DNA of 64,000 nt from Chryseobacterium glaciei. GTDB taxonomy: Bacteria; Bacteroidota; Bacteroidia; Flavobacteriales; Weeksellaceae. The translations under genes and the position numbers were made by a program. Where the stretch lies: contig NZ_CP015199.1 of the NCBI RefSeq assembly GCF_001648155.1, positions 3,853,001 to 3,917,000 of the forward strand. Direction: 5' to 3'. Each line of letters opens with the position of its first letter. Position 1 is the first letter of the stretch. Below, piece after piece: positions 27,987 to 35,711 of this stretch. The notes beneath the pieces were generated by a model, which saw only the letters and a program-made list of their open reading frames with translations, was not told the origin of the DNA and did not search any database.

Positions 27987-28038
27987 GACTAAAAAAATAT
28001 AATTAAAAATTTTGTTGCGTTGAAATAGGTTTTCGCTT

Positions 28039-28110
28039 TATGTTTTGTCTGCTCTTTTACTCGGGTTGAGTAAAAGAGCGCGCAATCTGAAATGCTCAGA
28101 TCAAAAACAT
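28039..28110. repeat. Structured palindromic element between AAA ATPase and small peptide gene
   Basis: A perfect 12-bp hairpin (GCTCTTTTACTC, 5-nt loop, GAGTAAAAGAGC at 28051-28079) sits inside an outer imperfect pairing of TTATGTTTTGTCTG (about 28037) with CAGATCAAAAACATAA (about 28096-28111). A small TCTGAAATGCTCAGA hairpin overlaps the right side. Confidence 0.75.
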
Positions 28111-28165
28111 AAATAACCAATGTATAAAAGTTTTCTAGAGGCTATATCTCTTTAGAAAGCTTTAA

Positions 28166-28249
28166 TTAGTTTTTCTCTTCTCTTCTTGCTGTTACGAAAT
28201 AAGAAGCGAATACTATTAAACATGTTGCGATTCCGATGTAAGTTACCAT
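28166..28249 (-). CDS. 27-residue single-span membrane peptide
   Basis: ATG at 28247-28249 to TAA encodes 27 residues beginning MVTYIGIATCLIVFASYF and ending in a basic VTARREEKN tail. This gives one transmembrane helix with positive-inside charge, like KdpF/CcoS-type small subunits, although no kdp or cco genes are near. The frame is compact, has no internal rare features and is followed by a terminator, which together support a real gene. An A-rich leader without Shine-Dalgarno is normal for this phylum. Function unknown. Confidence 0.55.
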   Translation of the reverse strand: MVTYIGIATCLIVFASYFVTARREEKN

Positions 28250-28737
28250 TTTTTGTTTTATTTATAATTAATTAGAGTTTTATTGCTTATTTTTCAATTG
28301 CAATATTACTACTTTCAAACTGTATGCCAAAACAAATAATACTGATGTTTATCAGTGAGTTATGGTGTGTTATTCTTAATTTTTGTTACATATTTGTTTA
28401 CATTAATTTAATATATTATAAAAGATTTTTGCCTATATTTATTGTCTTATTCGTAAAATTTTATTAATCTGATAATTGTTTTGCATCTTGTATTTAAGAG
28501 TTGATAATACAAAACAAAAGAAATGGTGTGCATAATATTGTCCTAATTAAACTTCAAAGACGTTAATTTTTTACACAAAAAGAATTTTCATGTTAAGTAG
28601 ATTTATTATTTATTCTAAAAAGTGTGAATTTTGTAGGTGAATTTTTGTCAGTTTCTGTGCATAAAATGACAGTGACAATTCTACCGAAAAAAGAACTGTC
28701 AATTTTTGCTACTTTTGTATATCAAGTTTAAAAAATT
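28250..28737. promoter_or_regulatory. Spacer with SMR-gene promoter and TGACAGT dyads
   Basis: No gene is supported in most of this 488-bp spacer. TACTTTTG at 28710-28717 is a perfect -7 box for the SMR gene. Upstream, TGACAGT (28667-28673) and ACTGTCA (28695-28701) form an inverted pair, and a related TGTCAGT lies near 28646. They are candidate operator half-sites. Confidence 0.45.
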
Positions 28738-29073
28738 ATGGGACGCAGTTATATATATCTTATTTTGGCAATTGTTTTTGAAATTATTGCAACAACTTTT
28801 CTGAAAAAATCTGAGGAATTTTCAAAATTGCTTCCTTCGATAGTTACGGTAATAGGGTATTCGGCGGCGTTTTATTTTTTAAGCCTGACGCTTCGTCAAA
28901 TACCGGTTGGGATCACGTATGCAATCTGGTCGGGCGTTGGGATCATATTTATTACGATCATTGGTATTGTAGCTTTTAAACAGGTTCCTGATCTCCCTGC
29001 CATCATCGGAATTGCACTGATTGTGATTGGAGTGATAATTATTAATATTTTCTCGAAAATGGGCACACATTAA
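28738..29073 (+). CDS. SMR-family small multidrug resistance transporter
   Basis: The 111-residue protein has four transmembrane helices and the conserved membrane glutamate Glu15 in LAIVFEIIATTFLKKSE, the GYSAAFYFLSLTLRQIPVGITYAIWSG block (quoted in part) and the IIGIALIVIGVIIIN fourth helix. SMR proteins work as dimers exchanging protons for cationic drugs, guanidinium or polyamines. Sequence alone does not decide between EmrE-like and guanidinium exporter subtypes. It has its own promoter. Confidence 0.93.
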   Translation: MGRSYIYLILAIVFEIIATTFLKKSEEFSKLLPSIVTVIGYSAAFYFLSLTLRQIPVGITYAIWSGVGIIFITIIGIVAFKQVPDLPAIIGIALIVIGVIIINIFSKMGTH

Positions 29074-29127
29074 ATTTATTCATCAATATAGTTTTCTTAA
29101 TGATTTAAATAATTAATCTTAACTATG

Positions 29128-29222
29128 CTTAACTCCTTAAATTATTCTTAATGGTTAAAAAAGGAAATTCTTTTTCCAAATACATGAAAATTGAACCATT
29201 AAGAATAATTTAAGGAGTTAAG
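29128..29222. repeat. 29-bp perfect inverted repeat
   Basis: The arms 29128-29156 and 29194-29222 are exact reverse complements (beginning CTTAACTCCTTAAATTATTC). A small GGAAATTCTTTTTCC hairpin lies in the centre. It follows the SMR gene and faces the convergent next gene. Confidence 0.9.
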
Positions 29223-29289
29223 AAGATTAAGTTTAGCCTAGAGTTATAGAAAGTGATGTCTTAGATGTTCCCATCTTTCACCTGTTCAA

Positions 29290-29874
29290 TCAATTCCAGT
29301 CTTTTACAATACTTTCTTTTGGTAAAATAGTTCCCGGCGATAGAACAGCATTAGCTCCAATCCTCGAATCATCCCCAACCAACGCTCCGAATTTTTGAGT
29401 ATTGGTTTTAATAATTTCAGAATTAAAGATCACAGAAATCGTTTTATCTTTTCTTTCATTATAATGATTGGCGCAGATAGATCCCGCTTCAAAATTGATA
29501 CGGTTTCCGATGATGCTGTTACCAATATAATTAAAATGAGCAACGGCTGTATCGTTAAAAATAATACTTTGTTTGATCTCGCTTCCGGGCCCGATTTTCA
29601 CATTTTCTGCAATATAAATCGGACCTCTTAAATAAGCATTAGCGCCAACGAAAGAATTCCTGCCAATAATGATTTTTCCTTTAAAAATTACATTCTGCTC
29701 AATGACAGCGGTTTTATGAATGGCAGTTTCTCCTGAGATTATAAAATCATCATCCAAATGAGTAAATTTTTCAACTAAAATTGTTTCCAGATTGTCAATA
29801 ATTTCCCATGGTTGAAGGCTTTCGTCGGAATTAAAATCTGAGAAATTTTCAATAAAATTGGTAATGCTGATCAT
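29290..29874 (-). CDS. Left-handed beta-helix (LpxA-like) protein
   Basis: The 194-residue protein has a short helical N-terminus, then repeated hexapeptides of the left-handed parallel beta-helix: ISGETAIHKTAVIEQNVIFKG, IIGRNSFVGANAYLRG, VKIGPGSEIKQS and IGNSIIGNRINFEAG. The arrangement resembles the C-terminal acyltransferase half of GlmU-type enzymes without a nucleotidyltransferase domain. It probably acylates a sugar or sugar nucleotide, but the essential catalytic His is not assignable. A TAAATTTG box on the minus strand lies at 29910-29917. Confidence 0.85.
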   Translation of the reverse strand: MISITNFIENFSDFNSDESLQPWEIIDNLETILVEKFTHLDDDFIISGETAIHKTAVIEQNVIFKGKIIIGRNSFVGANAYLRGPIYIAENVKIGPGSEIKQSIIFNDTAVAHFNYIGNSIIGNRINFEAGSICANHYNERKDKTISVIFNSEIIKTNTQKFGALVGDDSRIGANAVLSPGTILPKESIVKDWN

Positions 29875-29999
29875 TTGTATAGGTGTTATTTAAAATTGAA
29901 TACTAAAAACAAATTTAAATAATCCTTTGAAAAATGAAGTACTAAGTGTTTAATTTTTATTATCTCAAAAAATCTTTGATAACTTTAAAAAAATTAAAA

Positions 30000-30980
30000 T
30001 TATTTCTTTCTAGGCTTTCCAAAAGGATTATAAGAAACTCCGACATTGAAATAAAAGGAAGGTTTTGGTTTGGCTTCAAAAATATAATCTTTGAAAGATT
30101 CTTCTTTATCAAATATTCTGGCATTTGGTACTGCCCGTATGCCTGTTTTAAAGGTTCCGATAAAGTTTGAACCTAAATTATGTTCATAAATTACTCCGGA
30201 ATTAATCGCCAATTGTCTGAATTCATACGTTTTATTGGCTTGATAAAGATAAAATGACGTATTACTGATTTCCGAACCTAAAGAAATACGTCCGTTTGAA
30301 AAGACATCTTTTCTTAGCAGAAGTTTTTGAGGTAAAATAATATCGGCAACCCAGCCATTGTCGAATTTATGTTCATAAGTGAAAATTGGGATTACAGGAA
30401 CCTGCGTGCTCGGATCGATCATAACAGCTAAACCTACAGTCATTTTTGTTTTGGCATTGGCTTTTAAGACGATATTTCCGGTCACCATTCCTCGGATTCT
30501 TTCAAAATGCTGATCGCTTCCATCTACCGAAGCTGTCGCGGAGTAAATGGCAATTTTATTGAATAACTTTGAAAAATAAGTAAAATTTAAAGCTTCCGAA
30601 TGATAATGAAAATCTGCTTTATTACTGTTTTCATTGGAGAATAATGAGCTTGGATTCTCAGTTTCAACAGAAGTATAACGATAATTTAAAGCCGTGCTTA
30701 ACATCCATTTTCTGTTCTTAATGAAATAAATATTGGCATTCGCATTTATTTGACTAAAATTTTTAACCTTGTTGTCAGGCAAGTCGGCTCCCTGAAATGC
30801 TGAAGAATAATTATAAGGTGTAACTTGAGTGTATTCAATATTCAGATCACGTGCTTGCGGAAATTTATCCGTAACAAAAGCAACCACTTTTTGTGGAATG
30901 CTATCTCTTTTTTGTGCAGAAACAATATTTTTAAAAGGAAAAAAGGCGAGTGGAACCAATGCTTTTCTAAAGTTGTTCAT
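30000..30980 (-). CDS. DUF6268-type outer-membrane beta-barrel protein
   Basis: The 326-residue protein has a weak N-terminal signal sequence (LVPLAFFPFKNIVSAQ, short and unusual) and an all-beta body with a final strand YFNVGVSYNPFGKPRKK typical of DUF6268 barrels. Such proteins are usually co-localised with LytTR two-component genes in Bacteroidota. Here it is the second gene of a minus-strand operon divergent from one, consistent with being a target. Function unknown. Confidence 0.82.
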   Translation of the reverse strand: MNNFRKALVPLAFFPFKNIVSAQKRDSIPQKVVAFVTDKFPQARDLNIEYTQVTPYNYSSAFQGADLPDNKVKNFSQINANANIYFIKNRKWMLSTALNYRYTSVETENPSSLFSNENSNKADFHYHSEALNFTYFSKLFNKIAIYSATASVDGSDQHFERIRGMVTGNIVLKANAKTKMTVGLAVMIDPSTQVPVIPIFTYEHKFDNGWVADIILPQKLLLRKDVFSNGRISLGSEISNTSFYLYQANKTYEFRQLAINSGVIYEHNLGSNFIGTFKTGIRAVPNARIFDKEESFKDYIFEAKPKPSFYFNVGVSYNPFGKPRKK

Positions 30981-30982
30981 TG

Positions 30983-31411
30983 TTATTTTATTTTTTTAAT
31001 TGTTGATTGAAAGAAGTTGAATAAGAATATTTTGTCATAAAATATTTCAATGCTATTTTCGATGATGAAATCTGTGTAAAGATGGGTGTTGGTATTCATT
31101 TCTTCTTCCACAAAAACAAACCATATTTCCTGCAATTGCCATTGTCTTTTAAATGATTCGTAGGCGTTGAGGTCAAATATTGAAGAATGCTTCAGATCAT
31201 AAAATAAAATTCCTTTTTTAATGCCATTTTCCTCTATAATATTAATAGGATGATGGATGTAATTAATAATTTTTATTTCCGAATTGTAACACTCCATAAA
31301 ATGATGAAGGTCAATAAGCTGAATTACTTTTTCTTCTTTTTGAGAATCTGTCATAAAAAAACATTCTAATGTAATTTGTTCTGTGAGTTCCTGAAAAACG
31401 GTCAATTCCAT
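30983..31411 (-). CDS. Hypothetical protein, first gene of the DUF6268 operon
   Basis: The 142-residue protein is not recognised. It is hydrophilic with aromatic clusters (YNSEIKIINYIHHPINII; WQLQEIWFVFVEEEMN), has no signal peptide and ends KKIK. Its stop and the start of the DUF6268 gene are separated by 2 bp, so the pair is translated from one message. The alternating beta-alpha pattern (LFYDLKHSSIFDLNAYESF) could be a small sensor domain, but that is a guess. Confidence 0.7.
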   Translation of the reverse strand: MELTVFQELTEQITLECFFMTDSQKEEKVIQLIDLHHFMECYNSEIKIINYIHHPINIIEENGIKKGILFYDLKHSSIFDLNAYESFKRQWQLQEIWFVFVEEEMNTNTHLYTDFIIENSIEIFYDKIFLFNFFQSTIKKIK

Positions 31412-31466
31412 AAGCGAATAAATTATACAGGAGCAAAGGAATGGAGAATTCAGTTCGGAATTCGGG

Positions 31467-31549
31467 ATTTTATACCAAAGCCTTTACATTTTATACCAAA
31501 TCCGGGGCGTTGAAATTTTGTATAATAAAATAGCGTGTTGGTATAATAT
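31467..31549. promoter_or_regulatory. Two oppositely oriented pairs of LytTR-like binding half-sites
   Basis: ATTTTATACCAAA occurs exactly at 31467-31479 and 31488-31500, a 21-bp period. On the other strand the related GTATAATA occurs at 31520-31527 and 31541-31548, again with a 21-bp period; in the second copy the extended half-site TTGGTATAAT is the reverse complement of ATTATACCAA. LytTR-domain regulators bind such tandem half-sites two helical turns apart. Each pair lies just upstream of one of the two divergent operons. Confidence 0.75.
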
Positions 31550-31574
31550 TATACTGTTTACTTCCGTTATTACT

Positions 31575-31582
31575 TATTTTTG
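31575..31582 (+). promoter_or_regulatory. -7 box of the LytS/LytTR operon
   Basis: TATTTTTG matches TAnnTTTG. No TTG lies at the normal upstream distance, where the second half-site pair ends instead, as expected for an activator-dependent promoter. Confidence 0.5.
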
Positions 31583-31607
31583 TTTTGAATAAAATGATCA
31601 AATTAAT

Positions 31608-32675
31608 ATGAGATACAAATCAAGTGCGTTAAATGATACGCCCGTTATAGATTTTCTTGTAAAAGATCGGTATCGGTTTTGGCGACATTTTGTATTTATG
31701 CTGCTTTTTTTTGTCTTATTGTATTTTGCTAGGTTTTGGCAGATGTATACGGGAATTAGCCAATATTATGTTTTAAGTATTGTTTATATTTCATTATTAA
31801 TCATGGCTTATATTAATATGTACGTATTAGTTCCTATGTTTTTCTTTAGAACTCGATATGTACTGTATTTTATATTATTAGTAGCGTTGGGTATAGCTGG
31901 ATTGAACTTTATTTCAGTGATCATGAGTAATTTTGAAGAATATAAAATAGAAGAGTATCGTCCAAAAAAAGGCGGTCTCTATGAAGGTGTAATGATGTGT
32001 ATTCCTATTATATTGGTAACAACTACGGTTAAGTTACTCCAAAAATGGATAAAAGATAATGAAAGAATTACTGAATTAAGCAATCTTACTTTAAATATGG
32101 AACTAAATGAGCTTCGAAATCAGATCAATCCTCATTTTCTATTTAATATGCTTAATAATGTGAAAGCGTTAATCAGAACCGATCCTGAAAAAGCATCAAC
32201 CGTTATCATCAAACTATCAGAATTTCTAAGGTATCAATTGTATGAAAACAGCGAGGAAAAGACATTATTAATCTCCGAAATCGACTTTCTATCTAATTTC
32301 CTTAACCTTGAGAAAATAAGAAGAGAAAATTTTTCTGTGGAGATTAATAGTGAAACGGATAAAAGAATGTTGAATAGTACATTTATTCCACCCAATTTGT
32401 TCACCACTTTTGTTGAAAATGCAGTGAAACACAGCGTTGAAATTGATGATAAAGATTCTTATGTGAAGATCAAAATTGAAGTAGAAAACAAGAAATTATA
32501 TTTTATCTGTACAAATTCTCAAAACCCAAATTATTCTATTTCGGATAAAAATTATGGAGGTTTGGGATTGGCAAATATCAAAAGGCGCCTGGAACTTTTA
32601 TATCAGGATCAATACAGTTTAAACATCGTTTCTACAGAAAAAGAATATATCGTAAACTTAATAATTCCCGTATGA
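31608..32675 (+). CDS. LytS-type sensor histidine kinase
   Basis: The 355-residue protein has four N-terminal transmembrane helices (residues ~22-150), a short linker helix and a His_kinase/HATPase pair. The phosphoacceptor is His176 in NELRNQINPHFLFNMLNNV; the N-box FTTFVENAVKH is near residues 265-275 and the G-box YGGLGLANIKRRL near 317-330. There is no large extracellular sensor domain. It overlaps the response regulator gene by 4 bp (ATGA), so they are translationally coupled. The signal is unknown; membrane stress or lipid state is plausible for this architecture. Confidence 0.95.
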   Translation: MRYKSSALNDTPVIDFLVKDRYRFWRHFVFMLLFFVLLYFARFWQMYTGISQYYVLSIVYISLLIMAYINMYVLVPMFFFRTRYVLYFILLVALGIAGLNFISVIMSNFEEYKIEEYRPKKGGLYEGVMMCIPIILVTTTVKLLQKWIKDNERITELSNLTLNMELNELRNQINPHFLFNMLNNVKALIRTDPEKASTVIIKLSEFLRYQLYENSEEKTLLISEIDFLSNFLNLEKIRRENFSVEINSETDKRMLNSTFIPPNLFTTFVENAVKHSVEIDDKDSYVKIKIEVENKKLYFICTNSQNPNYSISDKNYGGLGLANIKRRLELLYQDQYSLNIVSTEKEYIVNLIIPV

Positions 32676-33400
32676 ATTGCATTATAATTGATGATGAACC
32701 GTTGGCAAGAGCAGAAATGCAGTCACTAATTAATGAAGTTTCTCAACTTGAAATTCTCGGAAAATTCTCTAATGCACCCGCAGCAATCGAGTTTTTAAAA
32801 ACGAATGAAGTAGACCTTATTTTTCTTGATATAGAAATGCCTTTGGTAACGGGATTGGAGTTCGCAGAAATGCTTCCAAAACAAACCTTAATCATTTTCA
32901 CAACAGCGTATTCTCAATATGCCTTGAAAAGTTATGAGCTGGAAGCGGTAGATTATTTGCTTAAACCCATCGACAAACAAAGGTTAGAAAAAGCCATTGA
33001 AAAAGCTGTTCTATACAAGGAACTTTTATCCAGAGATACGGTAAAAAATACGGTAGAATCTAATACAACAGATTTTTTGTTCATTAAAGCGGACAGAAGA
33101 TATTATAAAATTAATTTTTCAGAGATTAAATTTATTGAAGGGTTAAAAGATTACGTGGTCATTCATACTCAATCCCAAAAGCTGATCACAGCAATGAATT
33201 TGAAAACAATTCACCAGAAAATCTCAGAGGATATTTTTTTGAGAGTGAGTAAATCATATGTTGTCAATATCAATTTTATCGACTCGTTTGATAATCACAA
33301 TATCTATATTAATGATGCCGAAATTCCTTTGGGAGAAGTGTACAGATCAGCTTTTTTCACAAGATATTCTGGTGGATCTCTAAACTTGGATGGTAATTAA
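32672..33400 (+). CDS. LytTR-family response regulator
   Basis: The 242-residue protein has a receiver domain (residues 1-120) with acidic pocket DDEP at 7-10, phosphoacceptor Asp53 in LIFLDIEMP and Lys near 108 (LKPID), then a LytTR DNA-binding domain (~135-240; FLFIKADRRYYKINFSEIKFIEG and the FLRVSKSYVVNI strand). It is the cognate partner of the upstream kinase. Two pairs of 21-bp-period half-sites lie upstream of the operon and the divergent operon, so both are candidate targets. Confidence 0.96.
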   Translation: MNCIIIDDEPLARAEMQSLINEVSQLEILGKFSNAPAAIEFLKTNEVDLIFLDIEMPLVTGLEFAEMLPKQTLIIFTTAYSQYALKSYELEAVDYLLKPIDKQRLEKAIEKAVLYKELLSRDTVKNTVESNTTDFLFIKADRRYYKINFSEIKFIEGLKDYVVIHTQSQKLITAMNLKTIHQKISEDIFLRVSKSYVVNINFIDSFDNHNIYINDAEIPLGEVYRSAFFTRYSGGSLNLDGN

Positions 33401-33417
33401 ATAGGTGATTAATAAGC

Positions 33418-33463
33418 TTCCAGTCTTGAACTTTTGGTCCGTTTGCTTCAAGGCAAAAGGACA
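33418..33463 (+). repeat. Family C hairpin repeat, copy 2
   Basis: Same element as 7281-7326; here the stem is GTCCGTTTGC, TTCAAG loop, GCAAAAGGAC. The stem positions TC/GA of copy 1 are CC/GG here. It lies between convergent genes and could serve as a terminator. Confidence 0.75.
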
Positions 33464-33506
33464 TATTAAAAAAAAGAGAAGTAGATTTTGTTGAAATTTT
33501 CAAAAA

Positions 33507-34133
33507 TTATTTTTTTTGTCCCACAAACCTAATCACAGAACCTGTTCCATTATGAAAAACGCCTTCATTAAGCTCAATTTCAGTTTCTAATAATTCAATA
33601 ATATCATAATTTGGGAAATCAGATTTAATTTCATCGATAGAAAATAATGAACCAATATCTTTAGGGCCACCAATTTTTTCATTTTTCAAGACTAGTTCAA
33701 GATGATTTTTACTGAAAGCTTCAAAAATAATAAAACCACCTTTTCGAAGATATTTGTCTAATATTTTATGAATTGATGATTTAATATCAGCCGGAAAATG
33801 GGCATAAATAAGAGCAATTGCGTCAAACTGTTCTTCCTGAAAATCCAATGTCTGCAATTCTCCAACCTGATAATCAATCTTTACGTTGTTGATTTCTGCA
33901 AGCTGTAATGCTTTATTTTTTCCTTCAGAACTGATGTCAAAAGCAGAAACATTCCATCCAAGTTGAGCTGCAAAAATGGCATTTCTTCCTTCACCTTCAG
34001 CCGGAAAAAGAATGGAGCCCGGATTTATTTTTTGTAATTGATCTTTTAAATAGTTATTAGGCTTGGTTCCGTACGCAAATTCATCATTGCTGTATCTTTC
34101 GTCCCATCTGTCGAGCCATGTGTTGTTGGTCAT
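33507..34133 (-). CDS. Class I SAM-dependent methyltransferase (TehB-like)
   Basis: The 208-residue protein has the full Rossmann methyltransferase pattern: a leading [20 protein letters not shown] segment typical of the thiopurine/tellurite-type group, motif [21 protein letters not shown], post-[11 protein letters not shown], and motif VI-like [10 protein letters not shown]. The PAEGEGRNA variant of the glycine loop is common in this group. Small-molecule methylation is likely; the acceptor is unknown. Confidence 0.88.
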   Translation of the reverse strand: MTNNTWLDRWDERYSNDEFAYGTKPNNYLKDQLQKINPGSILFPAEGEGRNAIFAAQLGWNVSAFDISSEGKNKALQLAEINNVKIDYQVGELQTLDFQEEQFDAIALIYAHFPADIKSSIHKILDKYLRKGGFIIFEAFSKNHLELVLKNEKIGGPKDIGSLFSIDEIKSDFPNYDIIELLETEIELNEGVFHNGTGSVIRFVGQKK

Positions 34134-34192
34134 TGTATTGTTTTTAAGTTATATAAAAGTAAGATATTTCCTTCTTCTTAAAAACATGATTT

Positions 34193-34927
34193 TTAATACA
34201 ATTTCTGATCTTTCTCACAGTAAAAACTGCTTCTTTTTCCAAGTCCCGTATTTTTCTGGATGAGTTTTTGTCCACAAATTGGACACGCATTTTTGCTGTA
34301 AACCTGCCAATGTTTTTTCAGAACAGACTGACTTTTCCATTTTAAGAAATCAAAACTGTAATTTCTGGCTTCGGCAATGAGTTCTTTTACTTTTTTAGGA
34401 GGTAAATTTCCAACTAAACTTTCGGGCTGAACTCCAATTCTGAACAAAGCTTCATTCTTAATAATATTTCCGACACCTGAGAAGATATCCTGATCCATCA
34501 AAGCATCGCAAACCATCATTTTAGGATTTGACTCTAATTTTTCTTCCGCTGTTTTAGTGTTCCAGTCATCGCTCATAACGTCAGCTTCCCAATCTATTTT
34601 TGATAAAAATTCGAGATCAACCAATTTTACGTTGCAGGTATAAAAGTACATTCCGCCAGTTTTGAATTGTAATCCTAAACGTAAATTTTTCTCAGATTGC
34701 AAATGTTCATCAACAATATAAGATCCGAACATCAATAAATGAATTCTAACAGCAAATTCATCAAAAACAAGATATGTCTGTTTTCCAAAAGTTTTGATTT
34801 CTCTTAAAATTTCACCCTTCAAAGGTTCTTTTTCAAAGTTGGCATCTCCGAATACATCAATAACTTTTTTACCTGCAAATTTTTGCAGATCTTCTTTCAT
34901 TAGTAGGATTGTTGGACCTTCTGGCAT
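34193..34927 (-). CDS. Fpg/Nei family DNA glycosylase (endonuclease VIII-like)
   Basis: The 244-residue protein starts with the catalytic MPEGPT (Pro2 nucleophile and Glu3), has the central helix-two-turn-helix DALMDQDIFSGVGNIIKNEALFRIGVQPE (quoted in part) and a C-terminal zinc finger CPICGQKL...SSFYCEKDQ. It excises oxidised bases by beta,delta-elimination. The N-terminal PEGPTI and the K-containing strand resemble the endonuclease VIII branch more than Fpg. The finger's last pair is C...C with only one clear Cys, SFYCEKD, so the motif is atypical in its ending. Confidence 0.92.
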   Translation of the reverse strand: MPEGPTILLMKEDLQKFAGKKVIDVFGDANFEKEPLKGEILREIKTFGKQTYLVFDEFAVRIHLLMFGSYIVDEHLQSEKNLRLGLQFKTGGMYFYTCNVKLVDLEFLSKIDWEADVMSDDWNTKTAEEKLESNPKMMVCDALMDQDIFSGVGNIIKNEALFRIGVQPESLVGNLPPKKVKELIAEARNYSFDFLKWKSQSVLKKHWQVYSKNACPICGQKLIQKNTGLGKRSSFYCEKDQKLY

Positions 34928-35004
34928 ACGCTGATTTATGCTTTCATAAATTGCAATTAGTTTGCCATGATTTTAATTTTAAATTGAATTTTGGTTTAAA
35001 ATTT

Positions 35005-35547
35005 TCACTTATGCAAATCATTAAACATTTCAACATATTTTTCTTTAAATAGCTTTTCGGCATTTTCAGGAAAACGAAATCCATCCGGTCCCACATAGAT
35101 TTGTGTTGTTTTTGTGTCTTTATCAATTAATCTTATTTGATTGTATTTTGTAAGCCAAACATCAAAATGTTCAACAAGTTTTGAAGCTTCACCCAATAAT
35201 TCTGGAGGCAAAAAATGTCCGTTGTTGATTAACAGATCTCTGATGTGCTGATTAGATTTAAAAATAATTTCATCTTCATAATAAGAATCATATTCAGGAA
35301 TTTTGGAATATTTATTTTGAAAGCCAAGTCCCAATCGATTCAAATGAATGTAAACTTGTCCCAATAATTCTACGGTATTTTTTCTCCATTCAAAATGGGA
35401 ATTATCCTTACTCGATAATTGTTCAAATTCTCTTTTGAGAACTGCATTCTGCCTTTCTGTTCTTTTGTGAAAAAAGTATGCAATGGCTGATGTAAATAAA
35501 GCAATCACGATCGAATTGCTTATTATTTGTTTTAATAATTCTGACAT
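35005..35547 (-). CDS. Membrane-anchored hypothetical protein
   Basis: The 180-residue protein starts MSELLKQIISNSIVIALF, with one N-terminal transmembrane helix (~9-27), followed by a basic stretch (HKRTERQNAVLKREFEQLS) and a soluble helical domain. I do not recognise the domain; bacterial proteins with this layout are uncharacterised or associated with phage response, but nothing here proves that. The ATG at 35547 is chosen because it begins right at the membrane helix; an earlier in-frame start adds ten residues. Confidence 0.7.
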   Translation of the reverse strand: MSELLKQIISNSIVIALFTSAIAYFFHKRTERQNAVLKREFEQLSSKDNSHFEWRKNTVELLGQVYIHLNRLGLGFQNKYSKIPEYDSYYEDEIIFKSNQHIRDLLINNGHFLPPELLGEASKLVEHFDVWLTKYNQIRLIDKDTKTTQIYVGPDGFRFPENAEKLFKEKYVEMFNDLHK

Positions 35548-35711
35548 GACGAGTTTTTTTGAGTTGGTTGTTAGCAATCACTAAGTTAGATTGAAAAGAA
35601 GAAAAATTTTCAGGTATTTTTACGGAAAATCATTGACTTTGAAAATGAGGTTTTTTAGAAAAAATCATCTTATTAGTTCATTAAAATTAAAATTTGAAGT
35701 AATTTTGAAAA

